A DNA stretch of 64,000 bases, taken from positions 1-64,000 of the forward strand of contig CAIMEA010000031.1 in NCBI GenBank assembly GCA_903839845.1, read 5' to 3'. Below the pieces are notes generated by a model, which was not told the origin of the DNA, made no database searches, and saw only the letters and a program-made list of their open reading frames with translations. Of the stretch, positions 30,819 through 38,571 are shown piece by piece. Position 1 is the first letter of the stretch, and each line of letters opens with the position of its first letter. Origin of the DNA: an uncultured Hyphomicrobiales bacterium. GTDB taxonomy: Bacteria; Pseudomonadota; Alphaproteobacteria; Rhizobiales; Xanthobacteraceae. The position numbers and the translations under genes were made by a program.

Positions 30819-30942
30819 GTTGAGGCTCCTGGCATATTGTTGGCGGGCTTCTCGGAGAACAAACACCGCGTCAGGTGCTGTATTCCTGACCGAAACAGGC
30901 CTGCGCCAAATTAGCCCAGCGCCGCATTAACCTTGCGCCGAA

Positions 30943-31155
30943 CTAGATTTGCGCTGTTTCATCGAGCGCCAGCCCGATGGAAGTGGTCGCCGTCCCGCCG
31001 CAGCCGTCACAGATCCAATGATGGCGGATTTCGCCGCCTTCGACGAATTCCGACATGAATGGAGCAATCATCACCTCGCCGCAGGTCGGACACTGCAACT
31101 GTGCGGCAAAGGCGCGGAGAGAGGACAGTGTGGCCGGGGTGCAATGAAGCTGCAT
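30943..31155 (-). CDS. Small zinc-ribbon protein
   Basis: A 70-residue protein. The ATG at 31155 has a near-perfect ribosome site (AGAGGAGG) and is preferred over the track's 31209. Two CxxC pairs, QCPTCGE and ICDGCGG, about 28 residues apart form a likely zinc ribbon. No other domain is present. It resembles small conserved proteins of unknown function in Bradyrhizobium and relatives. Confidence 0.65.
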   Translation of the reverse strand: MQLHCTPATLSSLRAFAAQLQCPTCGEVMIAPFMSEFVEGGEIRHHWICDGCGGTATTSIGLALDETAQI

Positions 31156-31475
31156 GGTCAGGGCCTCCTCTGGTGATACGTCGTCCGTGGCTTGCGTCGT
31201 AAGGGTCAACCATGGCGGCGGCGAGACGCTTTGGTGAAACTGTCGTGGCCGGCGGGATAAAGTTTCGTGACAGGCGCCACAGGTGTTGCGGCCGCAGCGA
31301 TGGCGTCATATCGCCGTCGCCAGCCATTTTCGCGTCTTTGCTGCGCGGGACAATGGCCGGTTGGCCCGATGGTGAACAAGGTCTGGCCGGCTTCGTTAAA
31401 TCAATCGGCCATTTGCAAATCAAATATCGCAGTGCGGCCGAGATCATGATGCGGCGCACCAAAAATGGCGCGCGT
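31156..31475. other. Intergenic stretch
   Basis: These 320 bases between two minus-strand small genes contain no supported gene, hairpin or known operator that I can see. Confidence 0.4.
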
Positions 31476-31661
31476 TTAAGCCCGCGCTTTCGCGGCGACA
31501 TTGCCTTCGAGCCACTCCTGCTGCTCGGCGACCGCCAGAAGTCCGTCGCGCATGCGCATCAAGCGCTCGTATTCATCGCCGCTGGCCAAAGGATCCTTGG
31601 CGCGGGTTTCACATTGCGCCGCCCAGCGGCGCAATTCGGTGGCGGACAGATTGGTATTCAT
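31476..31661 (-). CDS. Conserved small protein (61 residues)
   Basis: MNTNLSATELRRWAAQCETR followed by DPLASGDEYERLMRMRDGLL gives an all-helical, charged protein. Its pattern (RRWAAQCE, DPLASGDE, RMRDGLL) I recall in many small rhizobial hypothetical proteins. The function is unknown. It is one of several short minus-strand genes in this stretch. Confidence 0.65.
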   Translation of the reverse strand: MNTNLSATELRRWAAQCETRAKDPLASGDEYERLMRMRDGLLAVAEQQEWLEGNVAAKARA

Positions 31662-31754
31662 CGCGTGTGACTCCCGGCGTCACAATAAATGCCGGAAGTC
31701 TAGCGACGTTCCATCCGCGGCAGGTGGTGCCGCGGTGAGGCTTACGCAAAACCG

Positions 31755-32108
31755 TCAGTCTTCGATGTCTTCGAGCGGCGGCAATTGCCGGATCGGTCCG
31801 GTCGACAGACTGACCTTGCGGCGCTGCGTCAGATAGGTTTCGGCGACGGTTTCGGCGGTGCGGGATTTGACGAACAGGTCGGCGCCAAGATTGCCGCCAT
31901 ATTGCGCCAAATCGTATTCCTCGCAACTGGCCGCGATGGCCAGGCCAACCGACGCCAGATGGGCGCGGCGGAAGCAATAGACCGCCAGCATGGCGCGGGT
32001 TTGCGGCGGCACAGTATCGATCAGGGCGTCGAGCCCGTGCGGGCTGGCGCGGTAAAGCTGGCCAAGCACACTCTCGGGTACAGGACAGGTCTCTTCGTTC
32101 AATTGCAT
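31755..32108 (-). CDS. Conserved hypothetical protein (117 residues)
   Basis: The ATG at 32108 (MQLNEETCPVPESVL) is preceded by GGAG at good spacing, and the track's longer start by nothing. The protein appears soluble and mostly helical, with no signal peptide or membrane segment. It ends in a proline/acidic tail (QLPPLEDIED). I do not recognise a domain. Its neighbours are other small unknown proteins and a protoglobin, which gives no clear hint. Confidence 0.62.
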   Translation of the reverse strand: MQLNEETCPVPESVLGQLYRASPHGLDALIDTVPPQTRAMLAVYCFRRAHLASVGLAIAASCEEYDLAQYGGNLGADLFVKSRTAETVAETYLTQRRKVSLSTGPIRQLPPLEDIED

Positions 32109-32232
32109 GTTGATCTCCGACCCCCCGGAGGGATGCTCCTTCATTGCCGGAAATTCATTAACAAATCGGAAACTATAAAAGCTTCGTAACCGGCGCGGGA
32201 CGGCTGCGATGGCGGTGCGATGGCACTTCCCG

Positions 32233-32691
32233 TCAATCGAGAACCACGGTGTCGTAAGTTCCCAGGGCCAGCGCCATGTCGATGGCGATGTACTGGTCGA
32301 GCGCCTTGATCAAATGCCCCTTGGTCTCGGCGGGGAAATTCGAGCGAATGATGACCTCGATGAAGGCGAGCTTAAGCCGCATGTAGCCGGCGATGTACCA
32401 CATTGGATCAAGCTCGATATCGCGATGACGTACGGCGATGCGGCGCACGTTGCGCAGATAATCCTCGCCGAACTGCGAATTGAACAATTCGATCCAGTGC
32501 TGCTTCTGCCGAGTCTTGAGCGATGTGATGGCCTTGACGGTGACGTGCGGGTTGATGTCGAATTCCTGCACGCGTGCGTAGAAGCGGTCGATGATGCCGT
32601 CGAGCTGCGGCGCGATCAGGTCCGATAGAATCTTTCCCGACCTTTTGGTGGCGGCGTCGATTTCGAGAAAACCCAGCAGTTTGTCGATCAT
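32233..32691 (-). CDS. Single-domain protoglobin / globin-coupled-sensor haem domain
   Basis: A 152-residue protein matching the haem-binding globin of globin-coupled sensors. The pattern VRHRDIELDPMWYIAGYMRLK places the proximal His at residue 89, as in HemAT-type sensors (H-x-x-I-x-L-x-P-x-W-Y). An upstream KTRQKQHWIELFNSQFGEDYL helix is also typical. No output domain (chemotaxis transducer, GGDEF or kinase) is fused, so it may store or sense oxygen or NO alone or act on a partner. The nearest GGDEF gene is far away. Confidence 0.82.
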   Translation of the reverse strand: MIDKLLGFLEIDAATKRSGKILSDLIAPQLDGIIDRFYARVQEFDINPHVTVKAITSLKTRQKQHWIELFNSQFGEDYLRNVRRIAVRHRDIELDPMWYIAGYMRLKLAFIEVIIRSNFPAETKGHLIKALDQYIAIDMALALGTYDTVVLD

Positions 32692-32702
32692 GTTCGCTCC
32701 CT

Positions 32703-32803
32703 AGAGCCTGTCCGGCTTTGATCGACTCAAAGCCGGGGCTCTAGTCATTTGCTTTGTCGCGTTTTTTCACGCGAACCGGTGCCCACTTCGCTTGAAACGC
32801 TCC
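32703..32803. repeat. Dispersed ~100-bp repeat, copy A
   Basis: It starts with a hairpin (AGAGCC...GGCTTTGA-TCGAC-TCAAAGCC...GGCTCT) and continues into TTGTCGCG...TTCACGCGAACCGGTGCC...CGCTCC. A second copy is at 61837-61939 in the same orientation and differs at scattered bases. Similar sequences are common between genes in Bradyrhizobium, as far as I recall. Confidence 0.8.
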
Positions 32804-32992
32804 CGGGACAGACGACGTCCTGCGGAGGTATCCGATTCCCGCAGGCGCCGGAGTTAAACAAATGAGCAATTAGTTTGTGGTTTTTGCTGAAATGCCGGTG
32901 GGACGATTGGTTTAGCTCCGCGCGCGGCGTGGAACGGCCATGGCGCGCTAGACGATTCGGCGAAACGATTCAGGTAAACTTCCTTGGAGGGC

Positions 32993-33068
32993 TGGTGAGC
33001 GCGCTGGGACTCGAACCCAGGACCTCGCGATTAAAAGTCGTGTGCTCTACCAGCTGAGCTACGCGCTC
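32993..33068 (-). tRNA. tRNA-Lys (anticodon TTT)
   Basis: A 76-base gene with encoded ACCA. Acceptor GAGCGCG/CGCGCTC, D stem GCTC/GAGC and T stem CTGGG/CCCAG all pair. The anticodon loop CTTTTAA gives TTT (33033-33035 on the plus strand) for lysine. The anticodon stem CACGA/TCGCG has an A-C mismatch at the 28:42 pair, which is unusual. Its promoter would lie just beyond 33069. Confidence 0.95.
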
Positions 33069-33373
33069 GTCACCCTGCGATGATCTTATCCGATTGGCCC
33101 GCGCAAGCGGGATAAACGAAGGCGGGGAGGCGGTCCCCGTCACGGGCTCCCAAGTCGGATCATGCGCTGGCGGTGTGTAGGGGGGCGGGATGGCGAGGTC
33201 AATAGCCGGCTAGCCGCCCTGTGGGGAGCTGTTTCGGCTGGATTTCCCGGCCAAATCGCGGTTCCTTTGCCCATATCTTGAACTCGCCCTTGGCCGTCGC
33301 GGTTTGCTACACTCAGACCGAACGGCACTGCCGCCCCCAGCCCCTCTCGCCGCCGCCCGGAGCTTTAACGACC
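33069..33373. other. Intergenic stretch upstream of tRNA-Lys and the M20 gene
   Basis: 305 bases with divergent promoter duty. No gene is supported here; the longer reading frame into this region (track start 33221) has no family similarity. Confidence 0.4.
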
Positions 33374-34540
33374 ATGCCTATCGTCAACCGTGTCGCCGAC
33401 CTGCATGCCGACATCACCGCCTGGCGGCGCGATCTGCACGCCCATCCGGAGTTGCTCTATGAGGTGCACCGGACCGCGGCCTCGGTGGCGGCGCGGCTCA
33501 CGGAATTCGGCTGCGACGAGGTGGTGCCGGGGATCGGCCGCACCGGCGTGGTCGGGGTCATCCGTGGGCGCAAGGGCACGTCCGGCAAGACGATCGCGCT
33601 GCGCGCCGACATGGACGCGCTGCCGATCGAGGAGGCCAACGACCTGCCTTACAAGTCGACGGTGCCAGGCAAGATGCACGCCTGCGGCCATGACGGCCAC
33701 ACCGCGATGCTTCTGGGCGCGGCACGCTACCTCGCCGAGACCCGCAATTTCGACGGCACTGCTATCGTCATTTTCCAGCCGGCCGAGGAAGGCGGCGCTG
33801 GCGCCAAGGCGATGCTCGATGACGGCATGGTCGGCCGTTTTGCCATCGACGAATTCTACGGCATGCACAATGCCCCCGGCATGCCGGTCGGCGAATTCGG
33901 CCTGTCCAAGGGGCCGATGATGGCGGCGGCGGATTTCGTCACGATTGACATCGAAGGCGTCGGCGCGCACGCGGCGCGTCCGCATCTCGGCGTCGATACA
34001 GTGCTGGTCGGCGCTCAGATCATCAACGCAATGCAATCGGTGGTGTCGCGCAATGTCGACCCGCTGAAGTCGGCGGTGGTGTCGATCTGCATGTTCCAGG
34101 CCGGCAATACCGACAACGTCATCCCGCAGACGGTGCAACTGCGCGGCACAGCGCGCAGCCTGGACGCCGGTGTGCAGGATCTCCTGGAAAAGAACCTGCA
34201 TCGCATCGTCGAACACACCGCGGCGGCCTATGGTGCCAAGGCGAAATTGACCTACAAGCGCAGCTATCCGGTGCTGGTCAATCACGACCGCGAGACGGAA
34301 TTCGCCTCCGCCGTGGCCAGCCAAATTGCCGGCACCGAGCGGGTCAACACGTCGCTGCCGCCGATGATGGGCGCGGAGGATTTCTCCTTCATGCTCAACA
34401 CCAAGCCGGGCGCTTTCATCTGGGTCGGCAATGGCGACAGCGCGGGCTTGCATCACCCGAGGTACAACTTCAATGACGACGTCATCCCGCTGGGAACGTC
34501 GTACTGGGTTCGGCTGGTGGAAACGGCGCTGCCCGCCTAG
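33374..34540 (+). CDS. M20 family amidohydrolase (hippurate hydrolase-like)
   Basis: A zinc peptidase-family hydrolase that removes acyl groups from amino acids or related amides. It has 388 residues from the ATG at 33374. WRRDLHAHPEL at the start, CGHDGHTAMLLGAARYLAE with metal ligands, FQPAEEGGAGA with the catalytic Glu and MMGAEDFSFML near the end are typical of HipO/IAA-amino-acid hydrolases. GVGAHAARPHLGVD marks the dimerisation domain. No signal peptide. It is convergent with the ndvB-like gene. The substrate is not deducible. Confidence 0.93.
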   Translation: MPIVNRVADLHADITAWRRDLHAHPELLYEVHRTAASVAARLTEFGCDEVVPGIGRTGVVGVIRGRKGTSGKTIALRADMDALPIEEANDLPYKSTVPGKMHACGHDGHTAMLLGAARYLAETRNFDGTAIVIFQPAEEGGAGAKAMLDDGMVGRFAIDEFYGMHNAPGMPVGEFGLSKGPMMAAADFVTIDIEGVGAHAARPHLGVDTVLVGAQIINAMQSVVSRNVDPLKSAVVSICMFQAGNTDNVIPQTVQLRGTARSLDAGVQDLLEKNLHRIVEHTAAAYGAKAKLTYKRSYPVLVNHDRETEFASAVASQIAGTERVNTSLPPMMGAEDFSFMLNTKPGAFIWVGNGDSAGLHHPRYNFNDDVIPLGTSYWVRLVETALPA

Positions 34541-34571
34541 TTGTAATTCCGGGGCGCGCTGAAAGCACGAA

Positions 34572-34643
34572 CCCGGAATCCAGCTTGCAATTTCAATGCT
34601 GGATATCTGGATTCCGGATCGCCGCTGACGCGGCGTCCGGAAT
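34572..34643. repeat. Palindromic intergenic repeat
   Basis: CCGGAATCCAG pairs with CTGGATTCCGG, and ATTCCGGA-T-CGCCGC pairs with GCGGCG-TCCGGAAT with one bulge. The nested inverted repeats resemble REP-like elements. They lie between the convergent M20 and ndvB-like genes and may act as a terminator for both. Confidence 0.6.
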
Positions 34644-34657
34644 GACAGAGTATTTTG

Positions 34658-37327
34658 CTACTGCGCCAGTTCGGTCTGCTTTTCCATCACCGTAACCGTT
34701 GCGGGCGCGACGGCTTCGGCAATTCGCGCCGGGCGGCGTCCGAAGAGTTCGCCGAACTGGGTGTCGATCGCTCGCCATGTGGCGAAGTCGTTGATGCGCG
34801 AACGCTCGAGCAGCGCGATCGCCACGGCGGCGACGAAGGGCAGGCTCTGGATCACCAGCACACCGGCGAAAATATTGATCTCGCGCACTTCCTTGATGTT
34901 GGTCGCGACCAAAATCACGGCGCCGCCGATCAGCAGAACCGACAGCACGGCTTCCCAGAAGGCGTGGAAGTCGGTGCGGCGGCGGACCTTATTCGAACCG
35001 CCTTTATCGGTGCGCACGAAGGGCAGGTGGTCCTTGATCATGCCCATGGCGACGGCGCGCGCCACCGTCCACTGCACCGACATCGCGGCGATGGCCGAAA
35101 CGAACAGCTGGCCTTTGCCGGTTTGCACGCGCAGGCGGTAGAGCGTAACGAAATGCGCCATCGAGACGACGAAGCTGGCGAGGATCGGCACAGTGAGGAT
35201 GCGATCCGGCACGGCGATATCGAGGAAGGCGATGATCGGCACCCAGATGATGTTGAGGATCGCGACGACGACGCCGACGCTTTCGGCGCCCAGCCAGTTG
35301 AGCCAGCCGAGCGAGAATTCGCGCTTCTGGTCGCGCGTCAGCCGGCTGCCGCCGGGCAGGAAACGGCGCCAATGCTTCTTGAGGATCTGCAAGCCGCCGT
35401 AAGCCCAGCGATCGCGCTGCTTCTTGTAGGCGTTGAACGTGTCGGGCAAGAGGCCGTGGCCGTAGCGCTTGTTGGTGTAATGCGCGTGATAGCCAAGCTC
35501 GAGCAAGGTCAGGCCGAGATCGGTGTCCTCGCAGATCGTGTCGCTCGACCAGCCGCCGGCGGCCTCGATGGCCGAGCGGCGCACCAGGCACATCGTGCCA
35601 TGCACGACGATGGCGTTCACTTCGTTCCGCTGCACCATACCGATATCGAAGAAGCCGGCATATTCGCCGTTCATCGCGTGATGCATCAGGCTGCGGTCGC
35701 CGTCGCGGTGGTCCTGCGGCGCCTGCACGAGCCCGACGGCGGGATCGGCGAACAGCGGCACCAGATCTTTGAGCCAGTCCGGCGTCACGACATAGTCGGC
35801 GTCGATGATGCCGATGACTTCGGCATCGGCCGCGGTGTGCACGGTCGCCAGGCGCAAGGCGCCGGCCTTGAAGCCTTCGAGATTGTTGGCCAGCACGAAC
35901 TTGAATTTTTCACCGAGCACGCGGCAATGCTCTTCGACCGGCATCCACATGCCCGGATCTGGCGTGTTGTTGACGACGACGACGCATTCGAAATTCGGGT
36001 AGTCGAGGCGCGCGACGGCGTCGAGCGTCTGCTTGAGCATCTCCGGCGGTTCGCGATAGGCCGGAATGTGGATCGACACTTTCGGCGCGACGAATTCCGG
36101 CGCCAGCGGCGGCGCGTTCGGCACCAGCCGCATCGGCTTGCGACCGAAGGCGATCGACGCGATCTCCTCGATGCGCGCCAGCGCGATGATGATCAACGGG
36201 ATAAGCAGCAATGTACCGAGACCGAGCGCGAAGGCCGCGCCGGGCACGAAATAGTGGCCGTTCCAATAGGCGAACAAGGCCGCCGACCATGCGCCGACGG
36301 CGTTGGCCGCGGCGGCCAGCAGAACGATCTGCCAGACGGTAACGGCGCTCGCCGACAGGATCGGCAGCGACAGCAGCACGCTCACCAACAGGGCGATGCC
36401 GGCAAGCTTCCAGTGATCCGGATTGCCGACCGGGCCGGTCCAGCTGAACTTGGGGTTACGCGACGCATCGAGCAGGCCCCAATAGGGGCCGACGCCGCCT
36501 TCGAATATCTTCCACGGCTGATCGATGGCTTCGACGATGTTGTAGTCGATGCCGTAGGCCTCGGCGCGCGAGACGAAGTCTCGCAAAGCGACGGCCTGCT
36601 CGACGCGGCCGGGATTGGCGGATTTCAGATTATAGCCGGCGCTCGGCCAGCCGAACTCGGCGATGACGATGCGCTTGCCGGGATAGGCGCTGCGCAGCTT
36701 GTCATAAATGATGATGGCCTGATCGACCGCCTGGGCTTCCGAGAAACCTTCCCAATAAGGCAGGATATGCGCGGCGATGTAATCGACCGCCGACACCAGT
36801 TCAGGATGTTCGATCCAGACGTTCCAGATTTCGCCGGTGGTCACCGGCACGTTGACCGAGCGCTTGACGCGCTGGATCATCGTAATGAGGTCGGAAACCT
36901 TCTGCTCGCCACGGTAGATCGTTTCGTTGCCGACGAAGATGCCGTTGACGTTGCTGTGACGCTTCGACAATTCGATCACCGAACGCATTTCGCGTTCGTT
37001 GCGCTCCTTATCCTTGTCGATCCAGGCGCCGATCGTCGCGCGCAGGCCGAATTCCGAGGCAATGCCTGGGACCAGTTCGACGCCGGCTGTCGATGAATAG
37101 GTGCGGACCGCGCGGGTCATCGGCGCCAGCAGCTTCAAGTCGGCGCGGATGCGCTCGGCCTGGGCCTTGCCGCCTTCGTCAGGATTCACATTGCCCTCGA
37201 ACGGGGCATAGGAAACGCTGGCCAGTTGTCCATTGAAATCGGGGGCGTTTATGCGGTCGCGAGAAAAAGCCCATAATCCAGCGTGCACGCACACCACGAG
37301 GGCGACGACAGCGGCGACGGTGCGCAT
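34658..37327 (-). CDS. ndvB: NdvB-like beta-1,3-glucan synthase: GH17-like domain fused to GT2 transferase
   Basis: An 889-residue membrane enzyme, close to the reported mass of Bradyrhizobium NdvB, which makes periplasmic cyclic beta-(1,3),(1,6)-glucans. After a membrane anchor (residues 4-20) comes a GH17 fold with both glutamates: Glu135 in VGNE and Glu224 in AEFGWPSAG. A membrane block follows near 320-420. A family 2 glycosyltransferase then shows SIHIPAYREPP, IIDADY, TICEDTDLG and QRDRWAYGG, and C-terminal membrane helices close it. The GH17 part probably transfers or cyclises chains that the GT2 part makes. It heads a locus with an ndvC-like gene. Confidence 0.88.
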   Translation of the reverse strand: MRTVAAVVALVVCVHAGLWAFSRDRINAPDFNGQLASVSYAPFEGNVNPDEGGKAQAERIRADLKLLAPMTRAVRTYSSTAGVELVPGIASEFGLRATIGAWIDKDKERNEREMRSVIELSKRHSNVNGIFVGNETIYRGEQKVSDLITMIQRVKRSVNVPVTTGEIWNVWIEHPELVSAVDYIAAHILPYWEGFSEAQAVDQAIIIYDKLRSAYPGKRIVIAEFGWPSAGYNLKSANPGRVEQAVALRDFVSRAEAYGIDYNIVEAIDQPWKIFEGGVGPYWGLLDASRNPKFSWTGPVGNPDHWKLAGIALLVSVLLSLPILSASAVTVWQIVLLAAAANAVGAWSAALFAYWNGHYFVPGAAFALGLGTLLLIPLIIIALARIEEIASIAFGRKPMRLVPNAPPLAPEFVAPKVSIHIPAYREPPEMLKQTLDAVARLDYPNFECVVVVNNTPDPGMWMPVEEHCRVLGEKFKFVLANNLEGFKAGALRLATVHTAADAEVIGIIDADYVVTPDWLKDLVPLFADPAVGLVQAPQDHRDGDRSLMHHAMNGEYAGFFDIGMVQRNEVNAIVVHGTMCLVRRSAIEAAGGWSSDTICEDTDLGLTLLELGYHAHYTNKRYGHGLLPDTFNAYKKQRDRWAYGGLQILKKHWRRFLPGGSRLTRDQKREFSLGWLNWLGAESVGVVVAILNIIWVPIIAFLDIAVPDRILTVPILASFVVSMAHFVTLYRLRVQTGKGQLFVSAIAAMSVQWTVARAVAMGMIKDHLPFVRTDKGGSNKVRRRTDFHAFWEAVLSVLLIGGAVILVATNIKEVREINIFAGVLVIQSLPFVAAVAIALLERSRINDFATWRAIDTQFGELFGRRPARIAEAVAPATVTVMEKQTELAQ

Positions 37328-37526
37328 TGCTTCACAACCACATGGGGCAGGATGGCAGACCCTCGAACCCGTCCCCTGGGCTCAGCCGAAGCTTGTTCTG
37401 CTGTAGTGCAGCATAGCTCAGCAATAGGCATCTGTTCAAGTAAATCACGCACATGGCAAATCCTTGACGCGCGCATGGCACGAGCAAGACATTCAACGCG
37501 CACAAGGCAACATATTCACAACGCGG

Positions 37527-38015
37527 TCAGGGCTTTGCCGTTCCACCGGAGGTAGCGGCTGGCGCCGGCATGGCGTCGGCGGCGACCGGCGCGAGGCCGG
37601 GATTGAGCCAACAGGCGTGGACACGGCCGTTCAGCGTTTCCTGGGCTTTCGGGTCGATATTTCCCTGCCGCACCAGGCAGCGGAACGTGGCCTGGATATG
37701 GGCGCCGGGGCAGCCGAAGCGATCGTAAAGGTCGAGATGGCGGAAGGCGGTGTCGAGGTCGTCGCGCCAGAGCAGATTGACCACCCGGCGGCCAAGCCAG
37801 ACGCATTCCGGATTGCCGGCAGGGCCGGTCAGGGTGCGAGTTGCTTCGGCGATCTCGTCGATCTTCTTCTGGCCTTCCTTGTCCTTGACGGCCGGCTCGG
37901 TCGCGGCCGCTTTAGGCGGCTCCGCCGGCTTGCCGCCGCTTTGCGCGACCGCGGGACCCGAGAGACTGACGGATGCCAAGCAAAGCAAGGCAAGGAACTG
38001 ACGCAGCGAAGTCAT
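37527..38015 (-). CDS. Small exported glucan-biosynthesis protein (NdvD-like position)
   Basis: 162 residues from the ATG at 38015. A signal peptide ending SGPAVAQ, a charged low-complexity stretch (PAEPPKAAATEPAVKDKEG) and then a compact domain, NPECVWLGRRVVNLLWRDDL, HLDLYDRFGCPGAHIQATFRC, with four cysteines. Rhizobial proteins of this type are annotated as beta-1,3/beta-1,6-glucan biosynthesis proteins. It lies between the ndvB- and ndvC-like genes, the position I recall for ndvD in Bradyrhizobium; I am not sure this is that gene. Its role is probably periplasmic. Confidence 0.72.
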   Translation of the reverse strand: MTSLRQFLALLCLASVSLSGPAVAQSGGKPAEPPKAAATEPAVKDKEGQKKIDEIAEATRTLTGPAGNPECVWLGRRVVNLLWRDDLDTAFRHLDLYDRFGCPGAHIQATFRCLVRQGNIDPKAQETLNGRVHACWLNPGLAPVAADAMPAPAATSGGTAKP

Positions 38016-38571
38016 AAACGGTGTTTTCCCGCCGGTGTTGAAGGTAAGCCGCTCGCCCGAAGTCCAGCTCACTTGAGACTGGATTGGGACGCTATTGCGG
38101 CGCCCCGAACGGTCCGGCCTTGATCGTCTCTAATTTCTTTTTCTTAGCCCTGGCTCAAATCATCGCTTTGTTAGGCTTACGTTCAGGTTGGATTTGGCCG
38201 GGCATTGAACCGGAACGTCGCCCCCGCGCAATCCCCCATGCTCTCCTAAACCCGTCCTCGCCCCAGATTAAAACTTGGCCTTAGTGACGCGGCTTTGTCC
38301 AGTGTCTCGGCGAGACTTGCTTAAAATAACCGAGCGGCGTGGCCCGCCGGCTGCGGCTGCGGCTGCGGCTTCGGCCGCGGTTGGCGACGGCCGGGCCGGG
38401 CGGACCTATCCTGTCGCCGGCTATGACCAGCCTTTGCCGGCAAAATTCTGATCGACAAAGTCTCGATCGGCGAAGTCTTGATCCACGGAGTCTTGGCAGG
38501 CGCAGGCGCGCCCTATATGCCGAAGCGCCGGATCGACTTGAGCTGCGATTTCTCCGAAATTGGGTTTTCCC
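38016..38571. other. Divergent region upstream of the ndvC-like gene
   Basis: 556 bases without a supported gene between two divergent genes of the glucan locus. It holds a GCGGCT hexamer run (about 38345-38380) and three 15-bp tandem units at 38450-38494. ORFs called here do not resemble known proteins. Confidence 0.6.
38450..38494. repeat. 15-bp tandem triplicate
   Basis: Three consecutive units, GATCGACAAAGTCTC, GATCGGCGAAGTCTT and GATCCACGGAGTCTT, share GATC at the start and AGTCT near the end. They end 77 bases before the ndvC-like ATG and could be operator copies or a degenerate minisatellite. Confidence 0.65.

Noticed and set aside
34655-37096. 813-residue plus-strand ORF opposite the ndvB-like gene
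   Set aside because: Arg/His/Asp-rich composition typical of an antisense shadow; the minus strand has clear GH17 and GT2 motifs.
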